Numbered from the stretch's first letter, positions 7,676 to 16,427 are shown. The stretch: DNA of 30,175 nt from Firmicutes bacterium UBA6226 (GCA_002441045.1 DJWQ01000230.1:15037-45211); one strand, 5' to 3'. The notes: generated by a model not told the origin, from the letters alone. Numbers and translations are program-made.

Positions 7676-10168
7676 ATGATAAATAATAATAGTGCGACAA
7701 ATATAGAACTTTTAGCGCCAGCTGGATCGATGGAAGCATTAATTGCAGCAGTTAATGGTGGTGCAGATGCTGTGTATTTAGGTGGCAAGTCATTTGGTGC
7801 AAGAAGATCTGCATCAAATTTTGATGACGAAGAGATGATAAAAGCCATCACCTATTGCCACCAAAGAAATGTATCTGTATATGTAACCGTAAATACTTTG
7901 GTGAAGCAAGAAGAATTAGAGTCCGTAATGGCTTTTATAAGCTTTTTATATCACAATCAAGTTGATGCCGTCATCTTACAAGATATTGGTCTTTTAAAAA
8001 AAATTAAAGAAATTTATCCAGATCTGCAATGTCATGCAAGCACACAGATGACCTTTCATAGCTTATCCGGTGTACAAATGGCAGAAAAAATGGGCTTTTC
8101 AAGGGTCGTTTTATCTCGCGAACTGTCATTTGAAGAAATAAAGTGTATTTCTGAAGCGACAAAACTTGAAATAGAGTTTTTTGTCCACGGAGCACTTTGC
8201 ATTTCTTATTCAGGTCAATGTTTGATGAGTAGTCATATCGGTGGTAGAAGTGGTAATCGTGGTGCTTGTGCACAGCCTTGCCGAAAAAAATATCGTTTGC
8301 TAAATCGCGCCAATGGTAAAGTGTCTGAAGTCGGATATCTCATGAGTCCTAAGGATATGATGACTGCAAAACAAATAGAGTCATTTAAAACGCTCGATCG
8401 TGTGTCATTAAAAGTCGAAGGACGAATGAAAGGTGCTGATTACGTTTATTCTGTGGTGTCATCCTACAGAAAAGCACTGGATAGTCAATATGCAGATCGT
8501 ATAGAAGATAGCTTAAAAAGAACCTTTAATCGCCAATTAAGCACTGGATTTATGTTTGAGAACACATATAAAGAGATAATGAATTATCAATTACCGAGTT
8601 CTTATGGTACTGAGGTAGCAAAATCAGTTGGTTATGCTGATGGCAAGGTGAAACTAAAGCTTATAGATGAACTTAATAAAGGCGATGAAATACAGTATCG
8701 AGTTGGGACACAAAATTTTGGAACAAGAGCAGATTTAATATATTTAAATGGGCAACGTGTTAATCGCGCAGCTAAAGGTGATGTAATTGAGGTTCCATTT
8801 AAAACAAAAGTACCATCCGAGACTGTTTTTTTTAAAACCTATGATAAAAATCATATTGATGAAATGACTCAAAAGAGTACTGTTGAACGTAAGCGTGAAA
8901 CGGTTAGTTTTCAATTTGAAGCAGTAAAAGGCTTGCCAGCAAATTTAAAAGCTATTTTCTCTGGGTCAAATCAACAATGTTATCAGATTCATTCAGAAAA
9001 AAAAGTTGAAAAGGCCTTAAAAGTAGCATTGACAGAAGAACGCATTAAAGAACAACTCAGTAAACTTGGTGGAACGCCATTTGAACTTGATCACATAGTG
9101 ATAAAAATGGATGAAGATGCCACAATGCCGATCAGTGAAATCAATTCAATGCGACGACAACTTCTAGATATGTATTTAGAGGATAAGTGCAGACGTTACC
9201 CAGAACGTCAAAATAAGTTCATTAATACCAAATCATCCTTTGCACATAATACTATAAAAGCTTTAGAAACTACAGAAACATCTATTCTTAAGGATCAAGT
9301 AAGCGCTGAGCAAGGTGAATTGGTTTTAGTGTTCTCACAGTATGAAGCCTTAATAAGAGCATATGAAATCTTTGATAGTTATGGCTCAAAAGCAGTGCCT
9401 ATACATTTCGTATTAGATAATATTGAGGCGTATCATGCTAATTTTGAATTGCTGAATCAAAGAAAAGTTGGGATAAAGTTACCAAGAATTATCCGTAATA
9501 AGGATGAAAAAAGAGTGGTCGAACTGATCGATAGATTTTTAAAGTTCGCTGAGTTTTCTAATCAATCAAATGCGGCGGCGATTCACATTTCCCACATTGG
9601 TCAACTCATGTATCTAGAAGATAAGTACAATGATATTAGAGGAACACATCATTTAAATATGCTTAATTCTGAGTGCGCAAAAGCACTTCATGCTGCTGGC
9701 ATTACCAATGTAACGTGGTCATATGAAATGAGCCAATCTGAGCTTGAAAAAACAAAGGATGTCAATACATTGAGTACGATATGGATTTATGGCAGAGTAC
9801 CATTGATGATTTCAGAATACTGCCCAGTAGGTGGTGTGATGACTGGCCGTGATAATTGCAATTTGTGCACTTTGGGAAGCTATGCTTTAATCGATGAACA
9901 TGAGACAGCATATCCGCTAAGAATGAATCGTGCGACTTGCCAAGCTGAGGTCTTATCTGAAGAAAAACTGTATTTGCTAGATCAAGTAAAAAATCTAATG
10001 GCAATTGGCATAAAGAGCTTCGAGATGAGTTTTGACGAACTAGACGCATTTGATATAGAGCTGTTAGACAGATTGGCACAAATTAAAACCATTGATGAGA
10101 TGGTTAAAATTAAAATCAATACAACACAAAAGACTTCACGCGGCCGTTTTTTTAGTGGCATCGAGTAA
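7676..10168 (+). CDS. U32 family protein with DUF3656, RlhA-like
   Basis: An 830-residue member of the U32 'peptidase' family. The N-terminal barrel starts ELLAPAGSMEALIAAVNGGADA and carries the family block SGQCLMSSHIGGRSGNRGAC followed by AQPCR, whose cysteines bind an iron-sulfur cluster in studied relatives. A DUF3656 region covers roughly residues 390-510, and a second U32-like C-terminal part contains EYCPVGGVMTGRDNCNLC. The closest characterised type is E. coli RlhA (about 650 residues), which hydroxylates cytidine 2501 of 23S rRNA with prephenate; tRNA hydroxylases TrhP are shorter relatives. A tRNA or rRNA hydroxylase is therefore more likely than a protease, but the substrate is inferred. 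The ATG at 7676 has only a weak ribosome site (TAAGTGAG). Confidence 0.85.
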   Translation: MINNNSATNIELLAPAGSMEALIAAVNGGADAVYLGGKSFGARRSASNFDDEEMIKAITYCHQRNVSVYVTVNTLVKQEELESVMAFISFLYHNQVDAVILQDIGLLKKIKEIYPDLQCHASTQMTFHSLSGVQMAEKMGFSRVVLSRELSFEEIKCISEATKLEIEFFVHGALCISYSGQCLMSSHIGGRSGNRGACAQPCRKKYRLLNRANGKVSEVGYLMSPKDMMTAKQIESFKTLDRVSLKVEGRMKGADYVYSVVSSYRKALDSQYADRIEDSLKRTFNRQLSTGFMFENTYKEIMNYQLPSSYGTEVAKSVGYADGKVKLKLIDELNKGDEIQYRVGTQNFGTRADLIYLNGQRVNRAAKGDVIEVPFKTKVPSETVFFKTYDKNHIDEMTQKSTVERKRETVSFQFEAVKGLPANLKAIFSGSNQQCYQIHSEKKVEKALKVALTEERIKEQLSKLGGTPFELDHIVIKMDEDATMPISEINSMRRQLLDMYLEDKCRRYPERQNKFINTKSSFAHNTIKALETTETSILKDQVSAEQGELVLVFSQYEALIRAYEIFDSYGSKAVPIHFVLDNIEAYHANFELLNQRKVGIKLPRIIRNKDEKRVVELIDRFLKFAEFSNQSNAAAIHISHIGQLMYLEDKYNDIRGTHHLNMLNSECAKALHAAGITNVTWSYEMSQSELEKTKDVNTLSTIWIYGRVPLMISEYCPVGGVMTGRDNCNLCTLGSYALIDEHETAYPLRMNRATCQAEVLSEEKLYLLDQVKNLMAIGIKSFEMSFDELDAFDIELLDRLAQIKTIDEMVKIKINTTQKTSRGRFFSGIE

Positions 10169-10183
10169 AAGCAGATGCCTTTT
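10157..10183 (+). terminator. Weak terminator-like hairpin over the U32 stop codon
   Basis: GGCATC (10157-10162) pairs with GATGCC (10174-10179) over an 11-base loop and is followed by four T residues. With so short a T run it may only lower read-through to mutS2. It also covers the ATG of the possible small protein at 10175. Confidence 0.35.
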
Positions 10184-10288
10184 AGTGAATTAGCATCAAA
10201 AGGAGTTAGAATCAAAGTAGTTTGTATCAAAAAAGAAAAGATGAACCAATTGTTTACGTATAAGGAAGATACACAGGAGGAGTTATGA
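10175..10288 (+). CDS. Possible 37-residue protein before mutS2
   Basis: A short open frame begins MPFSELASKG and ends TYKEDTQEEL. It starts 6 bases after the U32 stop, in the same frame as that gene, and its TGA overlaps the mutS2 ATG as ATGA, an arrangement typical of translational coupling. The composition is protein-like (alternating charged and hydrophobic residues). An inner AAAGGAG at 10199-10205 has no canonical start close behind it; the next in-frame ATG is 10241. The ATG at 10175 has only a weak ribosome site. It could be a real small protein, a leader that couples mutS2 translation, or chance. I do not recognise a family. Confidence 0.35.
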   Translation: MPFSELASKGVRIKVVCIKKEKMNQLFTYKEDTQEEL

Positions 10289-12654
10289 ACGAAAAAGCCT
10301 TACGGGTATTGGAATATAATAAAATTATTGAAATGTTATCTGAAAAAGCAACTTCTGCAGTTGGAAAAGAATTGTGTAGAGCGTTGAAACCTAGTTCAGA
10401 TCTATTAGAGGTTAAAAGGGGTCAAGAGGAAACAAGCGAAGCAGTCAGCATGATGATTCAGATCGGTACACCACCTATTGGTCCGATTTATGAGCTTAAA
10501 GACGCCTTAAAGTTGGCGGAGATTGGCGGTTGCTTAACACCCAAGGGGCTATTAGAGATTGCTGATGCATTAAGAACGGCTAGGTCGCTTAAAAAGTATA
10601 TCGCTAGCAACGACTCAAATCGTGAGAAATACCCGATACTGACTGAACATGCAAGTCATTTAAGCCCTCAAGTTGAGCTTGAGAAACATATTGAGCTTTG
10701 CATTATTTCAGAGAATTTAGTGTCTGATAATGCCTCTTCTGAGCTAAGAAAGATTAGAAGAAGTATTGAATCTAAAAATGCAGCGATAAGAAACAAGTTA
10801 GAGTCTATGATTACTTCACCAACCTATCAAAAATATCTTCAGGATTCAATCATTACCATTAGACAGGATCGATTTGTTCTACCAGTAAAAAGTGAGCATA
10901 AGAGCCAAGTCAAAGGATTGGTTCACGATCAATCTTCAAAAGGCAGTACTTTTTATATTGAACCACTAGCAGTTGTTGAACTTAACAATGAGCTTAGAGA
11001 GTTATTTATTAAAGAACAAGAAGAGATTGAACGAATCTTAAGACAATTAACTGCTGAAGTTGCCGTCGTTTCAAATCCAATCCGATTAAATTTAGAAACG
11101 CTTAAAATGCTTGATTTTATTTTTGCTAAGGGCAAATTTTCTTTGGACATGAAGGCGGTTGAACCTGATATCAATGAGAATCAAACGTTTAGAATTAAGA
11201 ATGGTAGACACCCACTTTTACCAAAAGATAAAGTAGTACCAAGTAATATGTGGTTGGGACAGTCCTTTTCAACGTTGCTAATCACTGGTCCAAATACTGG
11301 TGGTAAAACGGTTACGTTAAAAACTGCGGGCTTATTAACTTTAATGGCTCAAGCTGGATTACATGTCCCTGCAGACTATGGCACTGAACTCAGTATCTTT
11401 GATGAAGTGTTTGCTGATATTGGTGATGAACAAAGCATCGAACAAAGCTTAAGTACATTTTCTTCGCATATGACCAATATTGTTAGTATTTTAAATGAAG
11501 TAACGGATCGATCGTTGGTTTTATTCGATGAGCTCGGCGCAGGTACAGATCCTACAGAGGGCGCTGCGCTAGCGATGGCAATTCTGGATTTACTTAAGAA
11601 AAGACAAATCAGAACCATGGCGACGACGCATTACTCTGAACTAAAAGAGTTTGCAATTATGACAGAAGGTGTTGAGAACGCTTGTGTTGAATTCGACGTC
11701 GAGACGTTAAGTCCAACGTATAAGCTTTTAATTGGCATTCCAGGTAAATCAAATGCATTTGAAATTTCGCAAAAGCTAGGTCTTTCCAAACAAGTAATTG
11801 AAGAAGCAAAGGCTTATATTCACAAAGACGATATTCGTTTTGAGGACATACTTGCAAATATTGAAAAAAGTCAAAAACAGATTGAAATTGAACGTGATGA
11901 AGCAATTCGCGTAAAACGTGAAATCGAGCAATTAAAGTCTTCGCTAAAAGATAAAGAGGATAAATGGCTACGCCAGCGCGACGAAATGGTTAGAAAAGCG
12001 AAGGAGGAAGCAAGGGAACTTCTTAAAGAAGCTAAGGATGAAGCCGAAGAAATCGTAAGAGAGCTTAGAAGTATCAAACACAAATCAGACCAAAACAGAA
12101 ATAAAGACATAGAAGAAATGCGTAGAAGATTAAATGAAGGTATCGATAAGCATTCAACTGCAGTGGTCGACTCAGAAGTAGTCAATGAATATGCACCAGA
12201 AAGTCTTTTGGTAGGCGATTCAGTACGCGTCCTAACCATTAATCAAGAGGGGACAGTAACAACGCTACCAAATGATCGAGGCGATGTTGTTGTACAGGTT
12301 GGTTTAATGAAAATGACGGTTAATCTAAAACAGCTTTCTCTCATGAGTAAAAAGAAAACTGACGAGAAGACATTTAGAAAGGTAAGAGAAATTACAGCTA
12401 GAAGCGCAACGATTAGCCCAGAAATAGACGTTCGAGGTCATAATATAGATGAGGCAGTTGGTATCGTAGATAAATATCTTGATGATGCAGCCTTATCGAG
12501 CCTTAGCCAAGTTAGAATCATTCATGGAAAAGGAACAGGAGCACTTCGAAAGGGTCTGCAAGATCATTTTAGAGGACATCCTCATGTGAAAAAATATGAA
12601 GAAGCAGCATACAATGAAGGTGGTAGTGGCGCAACGGTAATCACACTAAAATAG
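10285..12654 (+). CDS. mutS2: Endonuclease MutS2
   Basis: A 789-residue MutS2 protein. The family suppresses homologous recombination and, in Bacillus, splits collided ribosomes (MutS2/RqcU). It lacks the mismatch-reading N-terminal domain of MutS. The core and clamp domains come first, then the ATPase with Walker A GPNTGGKT (335-342) and Walker B/signature DELGAGTDPTEGAA (from 415), a long charged coiled coil (about 515-630), a KOW-like linker, and a C-terminal Smr nuclease domain with IDVRGHN (714-720) and HGKGTG (747-752). Length matches the usual 780-790. The ATG follows CAGGAGGAG. pxpA follows after only 9 bases, so co-transcription with the 5-oxoprolinase genes is likely. Confidence 0.96.
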   Translation: MNEKALRVLEYNKIIEMLSEKATSAVGKELCRALKPSSDLLEVKRGQEETSEAVSMMIQIGTPPIGPIYELKDALKLAEIGGCLTPKGLLEIADALRTARSLKKYIASNDSNREKYPILTEHASHLSPQVELEKHIELCIISENLVSDNASSELRKIRRSIESKNAAIRNKLESMITSPTYQKYLQDSIITIRQDRFVLPVKSEHKSQVKGLVHDQSSKGSTFYIEPLAVVELNNELRELFIKEQEEIERILRQLTAEVAVVSNPIRLNLETLKMLDFIFAKGKFSLDMKAVEPDINENQTFRIKNGRHPLLPKDKVVPSNMWLGQSFSTLLITGPNTGGKTVTLKTAGLLTLMAQAGLHVPADYGTELSIFDEVFADIGDEQSIEQSLSTFSSHMTNIVSILNEVTDRSLVLFDELGAGTDPTEGAALAMAILDLLKKRQIRTMATTHYSELKEFAIMTEGVENACVEFDVETLSPTYKLLIGIPGKSNAFEISQKLGLSKQVIEEAKAYIHKDDIRFEDILANIEKSQKQIEIERDEAIRVKREIEQLKSSLKDKEDKWLRQRDEMVRKAKEEARELLKEAKDEAEEIVRELRSIKHKSDQNRNKDIEEMRRRLNEGIDKHSTAVVDSEVVNEYAPESLLVGDSVRVLTINQEGTVTTLPNDRGDVVVQVGLMKMTVNLKQLSLMSKKKTDEKTFRKVREITARSATISPEIDVRGHNIDEAVGIVDKYLDDAALSSLSQVRIIHGKGTGALRKGLQDHFRGHPHVKKYEEAAYNEGGSGATVITLK

Positions 12655-12663
12655 AGGTGGCTT

Positions 12664-13410
12664 ATGAAAGTAGATTTGAATTCTGATGTAGGCGAAAGCT
12701 TTGGTCGTTTTAAAGTTGGTGAAGACAGTGCGTTGATTCCTTTGATCACATCTGCAAATATCGCATGTGGTTTTCATGCTGGAGATTATGACATAATGTC
12801 TGAGACTGTAGCGCTATGTATCAAGCATCAGGTAAAAATTGGCGCCCATATTGGCTTTTATGATTTACATGGCTTCGGTAGACGCAAGCAAGTCATAACA
12901 GAAAAAAGCTTAGAAGCGCTTGTTGCATATCAGTTAGGTGCACTCTATGGGGTTTGTACTTTGCATCAAGCAAAGCTCAATCATGTAAAATTACATGGTG
13001 CATTATATAATCAAGTCGCCGAAAGCGAAGCATTATCAAGAGCCTATGTAGAAAGTGTAAAGGCATTTGATGCGAGCTTAACTCTGTATGTACTATCTGG
13101 CAGCATAACGGAGAAAGTCTGCGAGGCACTTAGCATGCAGTATTACTCTGAGGTTTTTTACGATCGTAATTATACATCTGTAGGTACACTTGTATCTCGG
13201 GAGTGCCCAGAAGCTATGTTGACAGACATTCATTATGCTGGACAAAGGATTATTTCACTTCTTAAAACTGGAGAACTCAAAGCGTACACGGGAGAAACGA
13301 TCAAACTGAAAGCAGATACCATTTGCATACATGGGGATCAACCAAATGCAGCTGAACATGCCTCATTTTTAAGAAACCACTTGATTGAAAACGGCGTTGA
13401 TTTCATATGA
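12664..13410 (+). CDS. pxpA: 5-oxoprolinase subunit A (LamB/YcsF family)
   Basis: A 248-residue member of the LamB/YcsF family, subunit A of the ATP-dependent 5-oxoprolinase PxpABC, which opens 5-oxoproline (pyroglutamate) to glutamate in the cytoplasm. The family start VDLNSDVGESFG is intact, as are NIACGFHAGD (about 36-45), IGAHIGFYD, and KLHGALYN. Length is standard (about 250). The ATG follows GAGGTGG. The stop codon overlaps the start of the fused pxpB-pxpC gene as ATGA, showing translational coupling with its partner subunits. It removes a damage product that forms spontaneously from glutamine, and can also return glutamate from it. Confidence 0.95.
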   Translation: MKVDLNSDVGESFGRFKVGEDSALIPLITSANIACGFHAGDYDIMSETVALCIKHQVKIGAHIGFYDLHGFGRRKQVITEKSLEALVAYQLGALYGVCTLHQAKLNHVKLHGALYNQVAESEALSRAYVESVKAFDASLTLYVLSGSITEKVCEALSMQYYSEVFYDRNYTSVGTLVSRECPEAMLTDIHYAGQRIISLLKTGELKAYTGETIKLKADTICIHGDQPNAAEHASFLRNHLIENGVDFI

Positions 13411-15206
13411 TTGTAAAGAAGCTAAATGAACGGACACTTGCTTTTTATTTCGATGAGATCATCGATGAACAACTAAATGAAAAGATTGTCTGGATGAAAA
13501 AGCAGTTGGAACTGACAAGCATCGAAGGCATTCAATCAGTTCAGAACACCTACCATATGATGGCTGTACACTTTAATCCGCACTTAGTTGATACCTCAAA
13601 GATAGAGGCAGTAGTTTTAAAAGGTCTATTAGGATCGCCTGATAGTATTTATCCTTCTAGAACAGTTGAAGTTCCGGTTTGCTATGATGGACCAGATTTA
13701 GAAAAGGTAGCGGCAGCTGGTAAGCTTTCTATTTCAGAAGTGATTCAAAAACACTCTGAGGCTTTGTATCACGTATACTTTTTAGGTTTTTCAGCGGGAT
13801 TTCCCTATCTCGGCGGGCTCAATTCAGATCTAATAACACCGAGACTTGAACAACCAAGGCTGAGGGTTGAATCTGGATCTGTCGGTATTGCAGACCGTCA
13901 AACGGGTATCTATACAGTGCCTTCTCCAGGTGGGTGGAACTTAATTGGCAGAACCCCTTTTGAATTGTTTTCACCGACGCAACAGCCAAATTGTTTAATT
14001 CAGGCTGGTGACAAACTGAAGTTTGTGCCAATCTCAACAGAACAGTATGACCAATATAAGTTTTGTTCAAAAGGTGAAAAAACAATCCATTCAGATGAAA
14101 AAAAACAGATGCAGCTTAAAGGGATCAAGATACTTAAAGCTGGTATTTTATCGACGATACAGGATGAAGGTCGTTATGATGGATTAAGTTATGGACTGAG
14201 TCAGTCTGGTGTAGCAGATCCATTTGCCTATGAACTGGCGTTAGCGCTTGTGGGTCAGAATAAGCCATATCCTGTTTTAGAAGTGACCATGGGCGGCTTT
14301 GAATGTCAGTTTGAGGGAGAAACTACCTTTGCAATTACAGGGGCAGAATCTGATGTCTATTTAAACGATGTTAAATTAAAGCGATGGACAACCTATAAAG
14401 CCAATTCGGGTGATCGTCTAAAAATCAATTCGCCGAGTCATGGATTTAGAAATTATCTAGCATTCGGATGCAAATTTCATGAACAGTATCGGTTTATGAA
14501 CGCTTACGCTACGGACCTGAAAAGCAAATTGGGTGGAATGAATGGTAGAAAGCTTATGGAAGGCGACTGCATTTATTTTACAGAGAAAACAGAAGACAAT
14601 AAATCCTTTATGGATAATAATCAGTGGCGAAAAGGTTCGATTAGCCAGTCTTCTCTCGAAAAAAGTCACTATTTCGAGAATTTAATGCGAACAACGAAGA
14701 GTGTTAGACTGCATAGAGGTCCTCAGTATAGCCGGCTGTCACAACTAGAATGGCAAGCGTTTCTAGAAACAACGTATATCGTAAGCCCAAAGTCTGATCG
14801 AATGGGGATTCGTCTTGAGGGGAGTACATTTAGGCCATCAGAGAAGATGGACATTCTAACTGATGTGATCGCATTCGGTGCGATTCAATTAACACAGGAC
14901 GGAACGCCAATTATCCTTATGTCAGAGCGCCAAACCACAGGCGGCTACGCAAAAATTGCCAACGTTGCTTATGATGATTTAAGCATTTTAGCACAGGCGA
15001 AGCCTGGAGACCATATCGAATTTATTGAGTTTACAAATGTGACAGAGAACACAAATAAATCAATCTACATTAATAACAGGAACGACTTAAAGGATTTGAT
15101 TATTTGGGAAGACATGCAAGACCTTTCAGAAACCATAAAAATAGCGCTTAAATATGAAAATTCAAGCGCTGTGTATCAGGTGTTAGTTGAAAGAAGAGCA
15201 GATTAA
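13407..15206 (+). CDS. pxpB-pxpC: Fused 5-oxoprolinase subunits B and C
   Basis: A 599-residue fusion of the two remaining subunits of PxpABC. Residues 1 to about 220 are PxpB (KipI-like), with GFSAGFPYLGGL from 127, then VGIADRQTGIYTVPSPGGWN. After a short charged linker, residues about 239-599 are PxpC (KipA-like), with AGILSTIQDEGRYDG, GVADPFAYELA, and further on SPKSDRMGIRL and SERQTTGGYAKIA. Both halves look complete. In Bacillus and E. coli the two are separate genes; fusions are known in the broader family, which also includes urea-amidolyase and allophanate hydrolase relatives. The gene overlaps pxpA by 4 bases and ends one base before the stop of the convergent rhomboid gene. Confidence 0.93.
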   Translation: MIVKKLNERTLAFYFDEIIDEQLNEKIVWMKKQLELTSIEGIQSVQNTYHMMAVHFNPHLVDTSKIEAVVLKGLLGSPDSIYPSRTVEVPVCYDGPDLEKVAAAGKLSISEVIQKHSEALYHVYFLGFSAGFPYLGGLNSDLITPRLEQPRLRVESGSVGIADRQTGIYTVPSPGGWNLIGRTPFELFSPTQQPNCLIQAGDKLKFVPISTEQYDQYKFCSKGEKTIHSDEKKQMQLKGIKILKAGILSTIQDEGRYDGLSYGLSQSGVADPFAYELALALVGQNKPYPVLEVTMGGFECQFEGETTFAITGAESDVYLNDVKLKRWTTYKANSGDRLKINSPSHGFRNYLAFGCKFHEQYRFMNAYATDLKSKLGGMNGRKLMEGDCIYFTEKTEDNKSFMDNNQWRKGSISQSSLEKSHYFENLMRTTKSVRLHRGPQYSRLSQLEWQAFLETTYIVSPKSDRMGIRLEGSTFRPSEKMDILTDVIAFGAIQLTQDGTPIILMSERQTTGGYAKIANVAYDDLSILAQAKPGDHIEFIEFTNVTENTNKSIYINNRNDLKDLIIWEDMQDLSETIKIALKYENSSAVYQVLVERRAD

Positions 15207-15207
15207 A

Positions 15208-16035
15208 TTAATTGTTATTTTGGGTCAGGATACTCTTCATATACAGTAGATCTTCTTGTTCCGGATGAACCTTAAGTCCCTTTTCGATAATGGAAAGGGA
15301 TTTTTCAATTCTTCCCTCCGTATAGTAGTAATACGCACCTGAAACGAACATCGTATCATCAGACTGAATGCGATAAGTACCTCCAGCGATCGGCGCGATG
15401 AGTAAAATGACAGCGAGGACATAGTAAGGTAGACGCTTCAGTGAAAATAGCTTCATATGATTAATGCCCACTGCGCTTGAAACCACAAAACCACCGATTA
15501 AACCACCGATATGACCTGCCATGTCGATGTTGGGCCTTATAAGACCAATCACTAGGTTGACGACGATTAGGATGATCATGTCTCGTCCGTAAATACGTTT
15601 GTATACCATCGGGTTTAATTTGTATAGATATAAGTTGGCTCCCATCAACCCAAAAATGGCACCAGAAGCGCCAACCGACATGCCTTCAACGAGAACGAAG
15701 CTCGCTGCTGAGCCAACTAATCCTGATATAAAATAAATCAGCAGGAATTTCTTCTTACCAAAGAAACGTTCGATGTCTCTTCCGAAAATATAGAGCGCTA
15801 GCATATTAAAAATAAGGTGCATAATGTCTGCGTGAAGGAACATTGCTGTCAGCAATCGCCAGTATTCCCCCAATCCAATCAAAGGATTTACTTTTGCGCC
15901 GAGCTTAAGTAAACCGTTGCCGCCTGTCATATCGACGAGCTGTGTGAGTAAAAACATGATGATGTTAACACCAATGAGAATTTCTGTTAAGGTTGCATTT
16001 TTAATTTTATTCTTATAGTAATTTAGGTTAGCCAT
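15208..16035 (-). CDS. Rhomboid family intramembrane serine protease
   Basis: A 275-residue membrane protease of the rhomboid family (GluP/YqgP-like), which cleaves membrane proteins within or near the bilayer. The catalytic Ser124 sits in GASGAIFG (122-129) and His175 in AGHIGGLIGG. The HADIMHLIFNM block (68-78) supplies the conserved H and N of the oxyanion region. About six to seven hydrophobic helices are visible, followed by a soluble tail (about 230-275) resembling one TPR helix pair. The minus-strand ATG at 16035 follows GGAGATG. It converges with pxpBC with a single base between stop codons. Substrates are unknown. Confidence 0.93.
   Translation of the reverse strand: MANLNYYKNKIKNATLTEILIGVNIIMFLLTQLVDMTGGNGLLKLGAKVNPLIGLGEYWRLLTAMFLHADIMHLIFNMLALYIFGRDIERFFGKKKFLLIYFISGLVGSAASFVLVEGMSVGASGAIFGLMGANLYLYKLNPMVYKRIYGRDMIILIVVNLVIGLIRPNIDMAGHIGGLIGGFVVSSAVGINHMKLFSLKRLPYYVLAVILLIAPIAGGTYRIQSDDTMFVSGAYYYYTEGRIEKSLSIIEKGLKVHPEQEDLLYMKSILTQNNN
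15277..15305 (+). terminator. Plus-strand terminator inside the rhomboid gene
   Basis: TCCCTTTTC (15277-15285) pairs with GGAAAGGGA (15292-15300) over a 6-base loop and is followed by five T residues (15301-15305). It would end the pxpA-pxpBC transcript about 70 bases into the 3' end of the opposing rhomboid gene, as there is no space between the two genes for one. Confidence 0.65.
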
Positions 16036-16052
16036 TTTTCATCTCCATTTTA

Positions 16053-16080
16053 CATACTTATAATAGTATGATTATACTAT
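16053..16080 (-). promoter_or_regulatory. Rhomboid promoter with overlapping inverted repeats
   Basis: On the minus strand a consensus -10 TATAAT lies at 16076-16071, with no clear -35. The same stretch holds two inverted repeats that share an arm: CATACT-TATAAT-AGTATG (16053-16070) and AGTAT-GATT-ATACT (16065-16078). They could be an operator lying over the transcription start; no regulator is known. Confidence 0.4.
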
Positions 16081-16156
16081 GAATTGAGTCGTTTGTGCGA
16101 AAATCAAAATGAATTCATAAATTCTTTACAGACGTGTCAAATACTGAAACAATGGG

Positions 16157-16185
16157 TTGAATTGTCCTAGGAAATATGCTAAACT
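16157..16185 (+). promoter_or_regulatory. Promoter of the argS leader
   Basis: TTGAAT (16157-16162), 17-base spacer, TAAACT (16180-16185), preceded by a TGC extended -10. It would start a leader of about 235 bases. Confidence 0.55.
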
Positions 16186-16204
16186 TATGTTCAAATTAGT
16201 TAAA

Positions 16205-16408
16205 TTCTATGAGTGGAAGAGTAAATGACATGTCCCTATTAAGCGAATCGGAGTTGGTGGAAGTCCGGTAATACATGTAGTTGAAGAGAGCCCATGAGAA
16301 GCCTATGGCCGGTCGTCACCGTTATCGACTTTGAGTGAGAAGGAGATTCCTTCTAATAAGAGTGGCAACGCGGATTTATTCGTCTCTTGATTAGAGGCGG
16401 ATTTTTTT
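16205..16408 (+). promoter_or_regulatory. T-box leader of argS, arginine-type specifier
   Basis: A tRNA-sensing T-box riboswitch. The conserved T-box reads AAGAGTGGCAACGCGG (16358-16373). Its TGGC bulge would pair with the GCCA end of uncharged tRNA. Upstream are the usual stem I elements, including an AGCGA block (16244-16248) and a GGTGGAAG-type loop, and the CCGTTATC stretch common in T-boxes. The 3' side of stem I contains AGAGAG (16285-16290), which supplies an AGA (arginine) specifier in two registers. The terminator is CGTCTCT (16381-16387) paired with AGAGGCG (16393-16399), with T residues to 16408. Shortage of charged tRNA-Arg would favour the antiterminator and argS expression. Confidence 0.9.
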
Positions 16409-16427
16409 ATTTTTTGAGGAGGTAGAG

